This document shows positions 25,837 through 36,469 of a stretch of 64,000 bases of DNA, piece after piece (the first letter of the stretch is position 1; every line of letters starts with the position of its first letter). Made by a program: the position numbers and the translations under genes. The stretch is from Verrucomicrobiota bacterium (GTDB lineage Bacteria > Verrucomicrobiota > Verrucomicrobiia > Limisphaerales > UBA1319). Where the stretch lies: NCBI GenBank assembly GCA_022709905.1, contig JAKLHY010000006.1, positions 124,001 to 188,000 on the forward strand, in the 5' to 3' direction. The notes under the pieces were generated by a model. It made no database searches and was not told where the DNA came from. It saw only the letters and a program-made list of their open reading frames with translations.

Positions 25837-28476
25837 TCAGCCTAATCCAATTTCTTCCGCTGGGTATTGAATATGCGGCGGGTGCCGCGGGCGCGCCAGA
25901 TAAAGGGTCATCACCAGAGGGGCCACCCTTCCGCCAAACATCAGCGCCATGACCACCCACTTGCCCAGGGGAGTGAGTAACGGCGTCACCCCCGTGCTCA
26001 ATCCCACCGTGCCAAAAGCCGATACCGCCTCGAAGACCAACCCCAGCCAATGCTGGGGCGTGATCGAAGAGACGTGGTTTCGCTCCGTGATCATCAGAAG
26101 CCCCACCCCCGCCATCACCATCACTCCCGCCAAAAGTCCCAACAAAAGCGCAATGCTAATCAGATTGGGCGCGATGCGACGTCCGAAGGCCTGCACGTTC
26201 TCCCGCCGCCGCAATGCGCTCCAGGCGGTCAAGACCAACACGGCAAAAGTCGTCACCTTGATCCCCCCCGCCATCGATCCCGGCGCCCCGCCAATGAACA
26301 TCCAGAGGAGGGTCCATAGCAAGGTCGGCTGGTTCATCTGCCCCACGTCGACCACATTGAATCCTGCGGTGCGGGACATGGTCGCGTGAAACGTGGCCCA
26401 CGACAGCTTGTCGGCCCACGGGACATCCCGCAGGGTATGGCCCAGTTCAAACAACAAAGTCGTGATCATGCCCGCGGCGATCAGAATCACGGTCACCACC
26501 AGCGTCAGCCGGGTTTGCAGCGCCAGCAATCCGCGCCGTCGCGGATCGCGCCTCCAAAAATAGTAGTAGCGCAAGTTAATCAGCGTCATCAACCCAATGC
26601 CCCCCGCGACGACCAATCCGCTGAGGACCATCAACACCCCCGGATGCTCGCGCCATCGCACCAGGCCTTCCGGATAGATGGAAATTCCCGCGTTGCAAAA
26701 GGCGCTCACCGCATGAAAAGTCGCCTCCCAAAGGGTCCGCCCCACATCAGAACCAGGCTGGGCCGATGACATCAGGAAAAACAGGGCCACAACCCCAGCC
26801 ATTTCAAAGACCACGACAAACACGCAACCATAAATGAACACGTCCAAGGGCCGCGCTTTTCGCGCCCGCCCTACGGTTGTCCGGATAACCTGTTCGTCCG
26901 CAAACGACAATTTCCGCCCGCTCAGGAGCACCAGGGAGATGCTCGCGGTGAAAATCCCCAGACCGCCCAACTGGATCAAGGCCAGGATAACCGCCTGGCC
27001 AAAAGGGGTGAAAGCTTCGGAAACGTTCAGCGTGGTCAGTCCGGTAACGCAGGTGGCTGATACCGCAAGGAACAAGGCGTCCAGGGCGCCGACCGATTGC
27101 CCGGCCGAGTGCGCCGCTGGCAACATCAACAAGACCGCGCCCACCAGGATGAGCGCAAGAAATCCCGCCGGCACCAGTCGCAGGTCCACCTCGGCGCTCC
27201 GCCGGATCCGCGGAAGCCAGGCGGACTGGGCGGCAGACGGCTTGGAGGCAATCGGCAAGGGAGATCGAACGACCGTCGTCGGGCGATCCAGAAGCTGCGA
27301 CGCACGAGAAGCGTTCGAGGCGCGCTCGGGGAACAACCAGGCGGGCAGCGGCCGGGAAAACTCGTTCGATCCGCGTGTGGATGGAAGAAACAGGATGGCC
27401 AGCACGGACATGATGAGTCCGGTCATCAAGAGCCAGCCAGCCGCGCCGGCCGCCTTCTGATTTCCGAGAAGCGTCGAAGCGCCCAACGCCACAATGGTCA
27501 GGTTCGGACAAAGCAGCAGGTAAACACGCGGGCCGCCATCCAGGCTCAGCCACCGGCGTTGCAGAACTTCGCGGATGCCCAGCAACAATCCCGCGGAACC
27601 GAAAGCGGTCAATCCCACCCAGGAAAAAACCAGTCCCCAATCCACGCGCATGCCGAGAGAGACAAAGAATATCGGAATCAGAAAACGTTGGCTGACCGGG
27701 GCCATGAATTCCTCCAATCCCTTGCCCTCGTGCTCGGCGCGGCTCATGAACAGACCGAGAAAAAACGCGGTTTTGACCGCGGACAATCCCAGCCGGTCTC
27801 CCAGGGCGCATACCGCCAACACCAACAAGACCAGCAGATGCGTGCGCCAATGCGTTGTCCGCTGGAGGATCGCCTGGAACAACCGGGTTATCCGTGTGGC
27901 AAATCGGGCAACCAGCAGCACAAAGAAAATGATGACCCCCAAACGGAGCAGAATGAACCAAGATAATCCCTCTTTGAGCGCGGGGGCTTCGACCGCCAGC
28001 AAAACAATGGTCAACGCCTCCAGCGCAATCAGAACGTGCAACACCGCCCGGCGCTGAACCTCATCCAAACCCGGATAGTTCTTCCAGGCGGGATAGGCCA
28101 TGCCCACTGATACACCCGTCAACGCGGCCGCCGCCAGCAGCGATTCCGCCCAACTGAATTCCATCAGCCCAGCCAGCAACAGCACCGCCGGATACTGCAG
28201 CAGGGCCCAGGGCAGCGCGTATTTGAGCGCGTGGATCAATTCGCGCGGCCTTGGCAGATCCATCTCCAAGCCAACCTGAAATAACAGCAGCAAAAAGCCG
28301 ACGATTCCGGCCTCGTGCAGCATGGTCTTCAAATCAGAATTGGCCACCGGCCCCAGGACGAAGCCAAACACCACAAACGCCGGAAACACCAAGGCCGGCC
28401 GTCCAAGCCGCCGACACACGTCCGGCACGGCCATAAACAGCAACAGCAGGCCTATGATGATCTCGATGTTGTTCAC
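25837..28476 (-). CDS. Fusion of a CPA2 cation:proton antiporter domain to a KtrB/TrkH K+ transporter
   Basis: 879 residues, single continuous frame. Residues 1 to about 375 are a CPA2/KefB-like Na+/H+ exchanger domain: LGRPALVFPAFVVFGFVLGP, LLLFQVGLEMDLP, ALTGVSVGMAYP, ALGDRLGLSAVKTAFFLGLFM, IPIFFVSLGMRVDW. After a linker of about 50 residues, from about 428 to the end is KtrB/TrkH with all four selectivity-filter segments: CVTGLTT, CNAGISIY, RTAGFNV and FGTVGLSTG. KtrB takes up K+ with its RCK partner; CPA2 exchangers move K+ or Na+ against H+. Each half has near-normal length, so neither looks degenerate. It sits 83 bases after the clc gene and directly before ktrA. A polypeptide joining a cation/proton antiporter to a K+ channel-like transporter is not an arrangement I know. 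Confidence 0.88.
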   Translation of the reverse strand: MNNIEIIIGLLLLFMAVPDVCRRLGRPALVFPAFVVFGFVLGPVANSDLKTMLHEAGIVGFLLLLFQVGLEMDLPRPRELIHALKYALPWALLQYPAVLLLAGLMEFSWAESLLAAAALTGVSVGMAYPAWKNYPGLDEVQRRAVLHVLIALEALTIVLLAVEAPALKEGLSWFILLRLGVIIFFVLLVARFATRITRLFQAILQRTTHWRTHLLVLLVLAVCALGDRLGLSAVKTAFFLGLFMSRAEHEGKGLEEFMAPVSQRFLIPIFFVSLGMRVDWGLVFSWVGLTAFGSAGLLLGIREVLQRRWLSLDGGPRVYLLLCPNLTIVALGASTLLGNQKAAGAAGWLLMTGLIMSVLAILFLPSTRGSNEFSRPLPAWLFPERASNASRASQLLDRPTTVVRSPLPIASKPSAAQSAWLPRIRRSAEVDLRLVPAGFLALILVGAVLLMLPAAHSAGQSVGALDALFLAVSATCVTGLTTLNVSEAFTPFGQAVILALIQLGGLGIFTASISLVLLSGRKLSFADEQVIRTTVGRARKARPLDVFIYGCVFVVVFEMAGVVALFFLMSSAQPGSDVGRTLWEATFHAVSAFCNAGISIYPEGLVRWREHPGVLMVLSGLVVAGGIGLMTLINLRYYYFWRRDPRRRGLLALQTRLTLVVTVILIAAGMITTLLFELGHTLRDVPWADKLSWATFHATMSRTAGFNVVDVGQMNQPTLLWTLLWMFIGGAPGSMAGGIKVTTFAVLVLTAWSALRRRENVQAFGRRIAPNLISIALLLGLLAGVMVMAGVGLLMITERNHVSSITPQHWLGLVFEAVSAFGTVGLSTGVTPLLTPLGKWVVMALMFGGRVAPLVMTLYLARPRHPPHIQYPAEEIGLG

Positions 28477-28559
28477 CCGTTGCCTGCCATTCTATCGTCC
28501 TGGATCGCCCCGACGCAATCCACTCCTATTCCACTCCAAAGTCGCGTTCCGTGCCACAT

Positions 28560-30311
28560 TCACGCATCCGAATATTGTTCCGCCGCAGCCGCCTGGGATC
28601 GCAGCAGATCATGCAGGGTGACCACCCCCAGCACCCGCTTGCCTTCTTCATCCATCACCACAAGGAACTGAGTTGTCGAGTCAATCAGCAATTGCTGCAA
28701 ATCTTGGATCGTCTGGTTGCGAGAGCAAGTGACCGCGGGTTCGAGCCGGGGTTCCCGGCCTTCGGTCAGAGCCTTGTCCGCCTCTCCCCGGGTCAGGATG
28801 CCCGCCAATCGTCCCGCGCGTGTCACCGGAAACCGCTGGTAGGGATGAGACCTCAGCAGGCTACGAAGAACATCACGCTCCATGTTCTCGACGATTACAG
28901 CATGAAAATTGGCCAATGCCGAGACCGGCAATCGCTGCCAGCTCGTCAAATCACGAGGCGGACGGACATGCTCGATCCGATGACCGTCCTGATCCAGCAA
29001 GGCCTCGTAGAAATTGTGCCGATTCATCCGCCGACGAAGGGTTTGGCTGACAAGAGCGCCGATCATCAAGGCCGGCACCAAGGCAAATTCGTGAGTCATC
29101 TCGAACACGATCAGGATGCCGGTCACCGGCGCTCCCACGACCGCGCCCAGACAGGCGCTCATCCCGACCACCGCCAGCGCGACGGTGTCCGCCCGGGATA
29201 TTGTCCATTCAATGTTAAGGAGACCCGCGACCAACACTCCCATCATGCCCCCAAAGAAAAGTGTGGGCGAAAAAATCCCGCCACATCCCCCAAAGCCATA
29301 ACAACTGAAGGTGGCCACGAACTTTGTGAGCAGCAGAACCGCGGCCAGTTGCCACCCCAGATCACCTGCCAAGGCACTGGACAAATCGTCGTACCCCAGG
29401 CTGAAAACTCCCAGGCGCCCCGTCCGCCAATACACGGTCGCGCCTAAGACCCATGTGATCAGCGCGCCACCCACCGGCAACAACCAACTCCGTGAAGATC
29501 CCCGCGCCTTGAGCCGCCGACGCAGACCCAGCGCGGCCCGCTGAAATCCTATGCCCACCAGGGCCGCCAAAGCCGCCACCACCGGCGTCAGCGCATAACC
29601 CGTCCACGAGGGCGCGTCCACGCCGTGCAAAGAAAACGAAGGTTGCTTGCCAATCACGCCGTGCACGACGAGTGCGCCCAAAACCGATGCTAACAGAACG
29701 CCGCCCAGGAAACGGCTGTTGAGATCGCCTATGATCTCTTCCAGGACAAAGGTCGTCGCCGCTAACGGGGTGTTGAACGCAGCCGCCAAGCCAGCGGCCG
29801 CCCCCGCCGCCGCCGCGGCGCGACGGTTCTGTTTTGCCTCGCCCAACAAACCGGCAAGGTTCGATCCCACAGCGCCTGCCAGTTGCACACTCGGGCCCTC
29901 ACGCCCCAAGCTGGCCCCGCCGCCAATACTTAAAATCCCGGCCACGAACTTAACCCACGCCACCCGCCAGGGAACCGATCCGAAATCCTTCCAAAAAGCC
30001 AATTTGAGCTGCGGAATGCCACTCCCGGCCGCCTCGCCACAAAATGAATTCAACAACCATCCCACTGCGAGGGATGAGCTGACGATGCCCACAAAGCTCC
30101 CCACCATAAACACTCCCATCGACCGGTGGGACAACGTGCCCAGGCCTAACTGATAAACCCAGTTGATCCCCAGCTGGAATGCCACCGTCGCCATTCCCGC
30201 TCCGAGACCATAGAGACAGGTTTGCAGCACGGCTCGCGTCTGCCGGGGCAACCTTAGCAAGTATTCACCAGGATACAGCATCACCGGATCCCCAGATTCA
30301 GCTGAGTTCAT
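28560..30311 (-). CDS. ClC-type chloride channel/exchanger with C-terminal CBS pair
   Basis: 583 residues. ClC motifs: GSGIPQ (96-101), GREGP (136-140) with the gating Glu138, the EE pair in TTFVLEEIIGDL matching the internal proton-pathway Glu of Cl-/H+ exchangers, and GGIFSPTLFFGG. After about 10 membrane segments come two CBS domains (about 450-505, DVLRSLLRSHPYQRFPV; about 525-570, TQFLVVMDEEGKRVLGVVTLHDLL), which usually bind adenine nucleotides and regulate transport. Both exchanger glutamates suggest Cl-/H+ antiport. Its place between trehalose and K+ genes suggests charge balance during osmotic shifts. Confidence 0.9.
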   Translation of the reverse strand: MNSAESGDPVMLYPGEYLLRLPRQTRAVLQTCLYGLGAGMATVAFQLGINWVYQLGLGTLSHRSMGVFMVGSFVGIVSSSLAVGWLLNSFCGEAAGSGIPQLKLAFWKDFGSVPWRVAWVKFVAGILSIGGGASLGREGPSVQLAGAVGSNLAGLLGEAKQNRRAAAAAGAAAGLAAAFNTPLAATTFVLEEIIGDLNSRFLGGVLLASVLGALVVHGVIGKQPSFSLHGVDAPSWTGYALTPVVAALAALVGIGFQRAALGLRRRLKARGSSRSWLLPVGGALITWVLGATVYWRTGRLGVFSLGYDDLSSALAGDLGWQLAAVLLLTKFVATFSCYGFGGCGGIFSPTLFFGGMMGVLVAGLLNIEWTISRADTVALAVVGMSACLGAVVGAPVTGILIVFEMTHEFALVPALMIGALVSQTLRRRMNRHNFYEALLDQDGHRIEHVRPPRDLTSWQRLPVSALANFHAVIVENMERDVLRSLLRSHPYQRFPVTRAGRLAGILTRGEADKALTEGREPRLEPAVTCSRNQTIQDLQQLLIDSTTQFLVVMDEEGKRVLGVVTLHDLLRSQAAAAEQYSDA

Positions 30312-30462
30312 CTTCGGTTCAAGACGATTGTTTTGAAAAGAGCCTGCGCACGATTGTCAGTTATCCGTGACGCTTGGGATTTTGAAGAACGTGAGCTTCC
30401 TCACCCGGGGCTCCGCCGTTCCTCAGGCGGCTGATACGGACCGTCTCCCCGAAGGGCCGGCT

Positions 30463-33400
30463 TTATCGGTTCTCGACCATGAAGTGGAGCATCTCCTGAA
30501 GAGTAATTCTGAGGCGGTCTGGGCGGTGATCGAGTTCCTCGCCAAGCTCTTCCATCGCCCTGTGGAGCAGATAAGCGTGAAGCATGATCCGGAGTTCCTC
30601 GGATTTTCGAGGAAGCAATTCCGAGGCGCCGATCTCTTCAAGATATTTTCGGAGAAAAGCCCCGCTCACGGACTGATGCCAGAAACGCGCCCAAGGTTCA
30701 GACAACGCCACGCGTTCCAGGGACAGGCTGCCCCGCTCCACGTGCTGATCCAGACCCGCATAGGCAACTTGCTGAAACGAGTAAATCATCCCCGCCACAT
30801 CCCGAAGTGGGCAACGTTTAATCTGTCGTTCACTCAACGGCAATCCCTGTTTTCCCTCGAAATTGAGAACATGAAAGTCCTTTCCGTTCCAGAGGATTTG
30901 CCCGAGATGATAATCACCATGAATGCGAATACGCTGGGCATGAGTGCCGCACTCAAACAATCGCCGATAACGGCGGATCCATTCGCTTTCCAGTTCCAAA
31001 ACGCGTTCGGCGGTCGGCACAGCCTCGCCGGGGATGGCTTTCAGGTTTTTTCGCAGCCTTCGCAAGCTATGCGTGGCCAGGGTGCGCATAGATTGGAACA
31101 ATCCACGAACGTAGTGCGGCGTGAACGGTTCAGGAACAAAGCGGGCATCGTCGGTCTCGTAGGCCAGTGTCATGTGCAAGGCTGCGGTGCACTCAGCCAG
31201 CCGGCGCGCAGACTCCAGATAAGTTCCAATGACTTCTTGGACTGCGGGGGAAGCTTCCTGGCCGCTCAGGCGGAGAAGATCCCCACTGCCGACCGGGGCT
31301 TCCTCGCCCTTCACACGAAGGATTCCGACCCGGTCGTAGTAACGCCCGAGGGTGTCCAGGGCGGTCGTCCAGGCATTTTTCGCGTTTGCCACAAAACCTT
31401 GCGCCATGGCAAGGTCGAATTCCCCCTCGTTTTCCTTGAAGTATTCCAGGGCGCCCAAAAACCCTGGCACGTTGGGGAACGCTTTCTCCGCAAGGAACCG
31501 GCCGATTTCAAGGTCTGGATTGACGCCCGCTTCGAGACGGCGAAAGAGCTTGATCACGACTTTCTCCCCGTAACAAACCGTCGACTGTTGGGGATCAATC
31601 TTGGTGATGGGGATCCTTGAAGGCTCCACGTCAGCCAGGAATCGGCGAAGGGCGGCAGTGCGCGACCCCGCCAACTCGCCCTGAATCCCTTTGCTGTGAC
31701 GCCGGCCCCACACCATCTCCAGAAGAGCGTGGCAGAACGCGGGGCTGCCCATGCCGTCGCAGAGCACTCCGGACCGCCCGTTCCGCAGGGTAAGTTCGGC
31801 GAGGATGAGCCAAGAAAACCCGTTTCGCAATGGGCCGGCATCACCGGCTGTCACGAAGGCAATCGGCAGGGAATAGGCCTCCGGATCGCGGTTCACGTAT
31901 TCAACCCGCACCAGCAGGATGAAACCCGCCGGGGGATCGCCAGCCGGGATCGAGATGATGTCCTGAATGAGGGTTTGCTTGAGAAGCGCCTCCTTTCCAA
32001 GGAACCACGGCTGGCTTCGAAGGTAGTCTGGCAATAGGGCCTCGAACAACGCTTGGGTTTCCTTCCGCAGCACGTCCGACCAATCGCCATCCACAGCCAG
32101 CGCGGGCAATCCCGGGCGCGCATCCGAGGCAACCTCGGCGGGACCGGGCCTCGGCTCCAAGGAAAACCAGTAATAATTGTGCGGTCCGAGGGTCAATCCA
32201 TAGGGCTTCTCGGTGATTGCGGGGAATTTCGTGCGGCCAAACAGTTCGACCGGCAGACAGCCCCGGAATGCGGACAGATCGAGTTCCACGTATTGAGCGA
32301 AGCGGGAGAGGTTCATCACCGCCAACAGGATTTCCTTCTGATCGCGGAGCACATAGCTCAGGATCTTTCGGTTATCGGGATGGAGGAACTCGCAGGCGCC
32401 TTCTCCGAGCGCCCGCCATTTCTTTCGCAACGCCAGAAGCCGGCGCATCCCCCAAAGCAGCGAGTGGGGATTCGACAACTGGCCCTCCACGTTCACAGCC
32501 TCATAGTGGTATTCCGGGTCGTAAATGATCGGCAGATAGAGGGCCTGGGGATTCGCGCGGGAAAATCCGGCATTCTTGTCCGAGTTCCACTGCATCGGAG
32601 TGCGAACCCCGTTGCGATCTCCCAGAAAGATATTGTCCCCCATCCCGATCTCATCTCCGTAATAGAGCACCGGAGTGCCCGGGAGGGAGAAGAGAAGGGC
32701 GTTGAGCAGTTCGATGCGCCGACGGTCGTTGCCCAGCAACGGCGCGAGCCGGCGCCGGATGCCAAGGTTGAGCCGGGCCTGATGAACATGGGCGTACATC
32801 CGATACATGTAATCTCGCTCCTCGTCCGTGACGGTCTCCAGAGTCAACTCGTCATGGTTGCGAAGGAACAATGCCCATTGTGCGGTCTCGGGAATGGACG
32901 GAGTCTGATCCAGAATATCCAGGACCGGCGTCCTGTCCTCCATGCGCAACGCCATGAATAACCTTGGCATCAGCGGGAAATGAAAGGCCAGGTGACACTC
33001 GTCGCCTTTGCCCTTGCCAAAAAACTGGACCGCGTCTTCCGGCCATTGATTCGCCTCGGCCAGCAAGATGCGGTCGCCATATTTTTGATCGACATGAGCG
33101 CGCAGCTTCCGCAAGGCCTCGTGAGTTTCCGCGAGATTCTCGCAGCCCGTCCCGTCGCGTTCGAACAGGTAGGGCACAGCATCCAAACGAAAACCGTCCA
33201 CGCCGAGCTCCAGCCAGAAATCCAAGACCTTCATCATCTCGTCGAAGACTTCCGGATTGTCGTAATTCAGATCCGGTTGGTGCGAGAAGAAGCGATGCCA
33301 GAAGTAAGCCCGGGCCACGTGATCCCAGGTCCAGTTGGAAACCTCGAGGTCCGCGAAAATGATCCGAGCATCACGATATTTCTCCGTCGTATCGCTCCAG

Positions 33401-33819
33401 ACATAAAAGTTCCGCCAGCGACTGCCCGGCTTTGCGCGGCGGGCCCGCTGAAACCACGGGTGCCGATCCGAGGTGTGGTTAAGAACCAGCTCGGTAATCA
33501 CGCGCAAACCCCGTCGATGGGCTTCGCGCAAGAAAAACTTAAAGTCCGAGAGCGATCCGTAGTCGGGATGGATGTTCCGATAGTCGGCGATGTCATACCC
33601 GTCGTCTCGCAACGGCGAGGGATAGAACGGAAGAAGCCAGAGAGCAGTCACCCCTAGATCCTTCAAGTAGTCCAGCTTGCCCGTTAAGCCGCGGAAATCA
33701 CCGATGCCGTCACCGTTACTGTCAAAAAAGGCCCGGACATGAAGCTCATAGATGACGCCGGTTTTGTACCAGAAACGATCCGGGTCCAGCCCTGCACGAT
33801 TGTCCGTATTCATGACCAC
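30463..33819 (-). CDS. treS: Trehalose synthase-maltokinase fusion (TreS-Mak)
   Basis: 1118 residues. Start is GTG at 33819, 6 bases after the otsAB-like stop; ATG 33813 is the alternative. Residues 1 to about 560 are GH13_16 trehalose synthase: [32 protein letters not shown], nucleophile Asp in [15 protein letters not shown], acid/base Glu in LLAEANQWP, and [10 protein letters not shown]. It interconverts maltose and trehalose. About 590-1115 is maltokinase: [38 protein letters not shown] with catalytic Asp, ending with [15 protein letters not shown]. The fused pair feeds maltose 1-phosphate to the GlgE pathway in other bacteria; no GlgE is in this window. One key residue differs: the metal-binding DFEGE motif reads NFEGK here (Asn986). 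Confidence 0.92.
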   Translation of the reverse strand: MVMNTDNRAGLDPDRFWYKTGVIYELHVRAFFDSNGDGIGDFRGLTGKLDYLKDLGVTALWLLPFYPSPLRDDGYDIADYRNIHPDYGSLSDFKFFLREAHRRGLRVITELVLNHTSDRHPWFQRARRAKPGSRWRNFYVWSDTTEKYRDARIIFADLEVSNWTWDHVARAYFWHRFFSHQPDLNYDNPEVFDEMMKVLDFWLELGVDGFRLDAVPYLFERDGTGCENLAETHEALRKLRAHVDQKYGDRILLAEANQWPEDAVQFFGKGKGDECHLAFHFPLMPRLFMALRMEDRTPVLDILDQTPSIPETAQWALFLRNHDELTLETVTDEERDYMYRMYAHVHQARLNLGIRRRLAPLLGNDRRRIELLNALLFSLPGTPVLYYGDEIGMGDNIFLGDRNGVRTPMQWNSDKNAGFSRANPQALYLPIIYDPEYHYEAVNVEGQLSNPHSLLWGMRRLLALRKKWRALGEGACEFLHPDNRKILSYVLRDQKEILLAVMNLSRFAQYVELDLSAFRGCLPVELFGRTKFPAITEKPYGLTLGPHNYYWFSLEPRPGPAEVASDARPGLPALAVDGDWSDVLRKETQALFEALLPDYLRSQPWFLGKEALLKQTLIQDIISIPAGDPPAGFILLVRVEYVNRDPEAYSLPIAFVTAGDAGPLRNGFSWLILAELTLRNGRSGVLCDGMGSPAFCHALLEMVWGRRHSKGIQGELAGSRTAALRRFLADVEPSRIPITKIDPQQSTVCYGEKVVIKLFRRLEAGVNPDLEIGRFLAEKAFPNVPGFLGALEYFKENEGEFDLAMAQGFVANAKNAWTTALDTLGRYYDRVGILRVKGEEAPVGSGDLLRLSGQEASPAVQEVIGTYLESARRLAECTAALHMTLAYETDDARFVPEPFTPHYVRGLFQSMRTLATHSLRRLRKNLKAIPGEAVPTAERVLELESEWIRRYRRLFECGTHAQRIRIHGDYHLGQILWNGKDFHVLNFEGKQGLPLSERQIKRCPLRDVAGMIYSFQQVAYAGLDQHVERGSLSLERVALSEPWARFWHQSVSGAFLRKYLEEIGASELLPRKSEELRIMLHAYLLHRAMEELGEELDHRPDRLRITLQEMLHFMVENR

Positions 33820-33825
33820 ACCATG

Positions 33826-36057
33826 TCAGCTTCTTTTCGAGGGAACAGTTTCGTTGAATTCTCGCAGGAAACGGCGCACCGCCATGTGGCTGGCCAGATG
33901 GTACTTTGCCGCGGTACGCCCCAATCCGACCCGCACGGAATGAGCCGTGGGGGGCAAGGCTTGAAAAAGATCCTCATCCGTCCAGTCGTCGCCGATGGCC
34001 AGAATAAACTCGGGGGTTTGTCCTCCCAGCCATTCCATCGCGGCGGATCCTTTGGTAATTCCGGTGTTGCGCACCTCGATTACTTTGTTTCCTTCCAGCA
34101 CTTGGACATCGATGTTCCGAGTGTAGTCGGCCAGGTCATCGAGCAATTCCTTTGCGCGGACTGGAGCCTGTTCGGGATCCGCACGACGGTAATGCCAGGC
34201 TAAAGAGAACTCCTTTTCCTCCAACAAGGCGCCCGGCAACCGGTCGACGTAAAGCTGGAGAATGGGGCGGATCTGGGTTTTCCAATGGGTGGAAAGAGCC
34301 CGCAACATGCGCCACTCGCCCCCCCGGGGCCGTATCCATACGCCATGTTCGGCCACCAAGGCCAGCGGCAGGCGTCCAAACCAGTCTTCAAGATCCCCGC
34401 GGGGCCGCCCGCTGACAATCGCGACTTCGTTCCCTTCCCCCATCCCCAAAGCCTCGAGCAAGGCCAGTAATTCCGCGTCGGGCCGGGCATGCTGAGGGTG
34501 GCCAACAAAAGGCACCAGCGTGCCATCATAGTCCAACAACAACGCGCGACGGGTGGCGTTTCGATAATGCTGAACCAGCGTGTTGTGAGCCTTGCCTGTG
34601 AGAGATCGCGCCCGACAGGCTGCCTCCATTGTCTGCGTCTCCAGCAGAGCCTGGATATACTCGGAGGCCCACCGGTTGATATCGTAACGCCGCAGTCGTT
34701 CCTGAAGAATCTGGTTGCGCTTGATCGCTTCATCGTTGGGGAGCGCCAGAGCCTGCTCGATCGCCGTCGCAATTTCGCCATAATGGAAGGGGCTGATAAT
34801 GATGGCCTCCCCCAATTCCTTGGCTGCGCCCGCCATTTCACTCAGAATGAGCACCCCGGTCTGATCGGGGCGCGAGGCGAGAAACTCCTTGGCGACCAGG
34901 TTCATGCCATCCCGCAACGGCGTAATAAGCGCCACATCGCAAAGGCGGTACATCGCCACAATTTCATTAAAGGAAAGTGTGCGATACTGATAGATCAATG
35001 GGGTCCAATGAACGGTGCCAAAAGCGCCGGCGATGCGCCCCACCATTTGCTCGATCTCCAACTTCATGGCCTGATAGGTTTCAACCCCCGTGCGGGAGGG
35101 AGCCACCGAGAAAACGAATACGACCTTGCCACGCCAGCCGGGATTCCGCTTCAGAAACAACTCGTAACCACAGAGCCGATTGATGAGACCCTTCGTGTAG
35201 TCGAGCCGATCCACGGAAAAGATCACCTTCCGTCCGGCGCACCTCCGCCGCAGTTCCCCCACTCGCTCCTCCGTCGTTGGCGCACCGGCTGCCCGCTCAA
35301 ATTTGCCATAGTCAATCCCCATCGGGAAGGTGTCCACTTTGATAACACGGTCCCTCAAGGTCAGATGCCCCAATTGGTGCTCGTATCCGCAAATCCGCAA
35401 CACACAACCCAGGAAGTGCCGCGTGTAGTCGTGCGTATGAAAACCAATCAGGCTTGCCCCCAACAGTCCTTCGATGATCTCGGTCCGCCAGGACACCGGC
35501 AGCAACCGAAACACTTCGAAAGAGGGGAACGGGATATGGAGAAAAAACCCGATGGGCATATCCGGAAACCGTTCGCGAATCAGCCGGGGCAGCAACATGA
35601 GCTGATAATCGTGCACCCAGCATACATCATCGGGTCGGAGGATCTTCAACACGGCGTCCCCAAAAGCCCGGTTCGCTCTCTTGTATTCTTCCCAATACTC
35701 CAACTCGTAACGGGTCAGATAGGGGAAGTAATGAAACAACGGCCAAAGCGTTTTATTGCAAAAACCCTGGTAAAAACGTTCCATGCTTTCATCCGAAAGG
35801 AATACGGGCGCCGCTTTGAACCTGGAGAGGGCATACTCGGTCACAGCCGGCTGATGTTCTTCGGTCACGCCCCCGCCCGGCCATCCAACCCAGACGTAAT
35901 CCGGACGCGCCTCCCCGGCGGCCGATCCAGGATCCAAGTAGCTCCACAAGCCACTGGTCAGTCCGCCGGTACTGACCCGAAACCGTGGTTGCCCCCCCTT
36001 TAGAGAAACGCTGAATGGCAACCGGTTGGAAACAATGACGAGTCGCATAAAATCCAT
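33826..36057 (-). CDS. otsAB: Trehalose-6-phosphate synthase/phosphatase fusion (OtsA-OtsB)
   Basis: 743 residues; Met4 (base 36048), giving [12 protein letters not shown], is the likelier start. Residues 4 to about 480 are GT20 synthase: [62 protein letters not shown] and [14 protein letters not shown]. It transfers glucose from UDP-glucose to glucose 6-phosphate. About 500-740 is the HAD-type phosphatase: [12 protein letters not shown] with both Asp present, [10 protein letters not shown], and [11 protein letters not shown]. The two steps in one chain make trehalose from primary metabolites. The gene is 88 bases after the small membrane pair and 6 bases before treS, so it is in the same transcription unit. 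Confidence 0.93.
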   Translation of the reverse strand: MDFMRLVIVSNRLPFSVSLKGGQPRFRVSTGGLTSGLWSYLDPGSAAGEARPDYVWVGWPGGGVTEEHQPAVTEYALSRFKAAPVFLSDESMERFYQGFCNKTLWPLFHYFPYLTRYELEYWEEYKRANRAFGDAVLKILRPDDVCWVHDYQLMLLPRLIRERFPDMPIGFFLHIPFPSFEVFRLLPVSWRTEIIEGLLGASLIGFHTHDYTRHFLGCVLRICGYEHQLGHLTLRDRVIKVDTFPMGIDYGKFERAAGAPTTEERVGELRRRCAGRKVIFSVDRLDYTKGLINRLCGYELFLKRNPGWRGKVVFVFSVAPSRTGVETYQAMKLEIEQMVGRIAGAFGTVHWTPLIYQYRTLSFNEIVAMYRLCDVALITPLRDGMNLVAKEFLASRPDQTGVLILSEMAGAAKELGEAIIISPFHYGEIATAIEQALALPNDEAIKRNQILQERLRRYDINRWASEYIQALLETQTMEAACRARSLTGKAHNTLVQHYRNATRRALLLDYDGTLVPFVGHPQHARPDAELLALLEALGMGEGNEVAIVSGRPRGDLEDWFGRLPLALVAEHGVWIRPRGGEWRMLRALSTHWKTQIRPILQLYVDRLPGALLEEKEFSLAWHYRRADPEQAPVRAKELLDDLADYTRNIDVQVLEGNKVIEVRNTGITKGSAAMEWLGGQTPEFILAIGDDWTDEDLFQALPPTAHSVRVGLGRTAAKYHLASHMAVRRFLREFNETVPSKRS

Positions 36058-36145
36058 CTGTTACCGAACCACTGCGCAAGGCGAATGCAGCCCGCTCTAT
36101 CTGGATAAATCTACTCCTGGACGGTTTCTTTTTCACCGTCACGTT

Positions 36146-36469
36146 TCACGGAGCGATCCTCCCCAAACCAAAGGCGACCAAAACGTGCAGCGCTAAAAAC
36201 AGGATCAACGACCACCAAAAGCCCGGGAGTTCAACCCTCCAGGCTTGATAGACCACTTGCTGCACGGCCAATCCAACCACGATACCCGCCGCGAAACCTG
36301 CGGGACGGTTCCCCTCATTCAGGAAGAAGCATCCACCCCATATCAGTGTCCCGCTGAAGGTCGCCGCCCCCATGTAGCCCACGTGCCGGAAACCGAAAAC
36401 AACGCTCAGAACCACAATGTGCAACGCAGCCGTCAGCAGAATAATCCCCGCGATACGGCCGCTGTTCAT
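36146..36469 (-). CDS. Small membrane protein, second of a coupled pair
   Basis: 107 residues with about four hydrophobic helices and almost no soluble part. I do not recognise the family. Its start codon shares one base with the stop of the upstream gene (TGATG), so translation is coupled. It precedes the otsAB gene by 88 bases on the same strand. Confidence 0.65.
   Translation of the reverse strand: MNSGRIAGIILLTAALHIVVLSVVFGFRHVGYMGAATFSGTLIWGGCFFLNEGNRPAGFAAGIVVGLAVQQVVYQAWRVELPGFWWSLILFLALHVLVAFGLGRIAP

Noticed and set aside
30367..31620. 417-codon open frame on the plus strand
   Set aside because: Antisense to the maltokinase half of the TreS-Mak gene; no family features.
34489..36003. 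504-codon open frame on the plus strand
   Set aside because: Antisense shadow of the otsAB fusion gene, produced by GC-rich codon bias.
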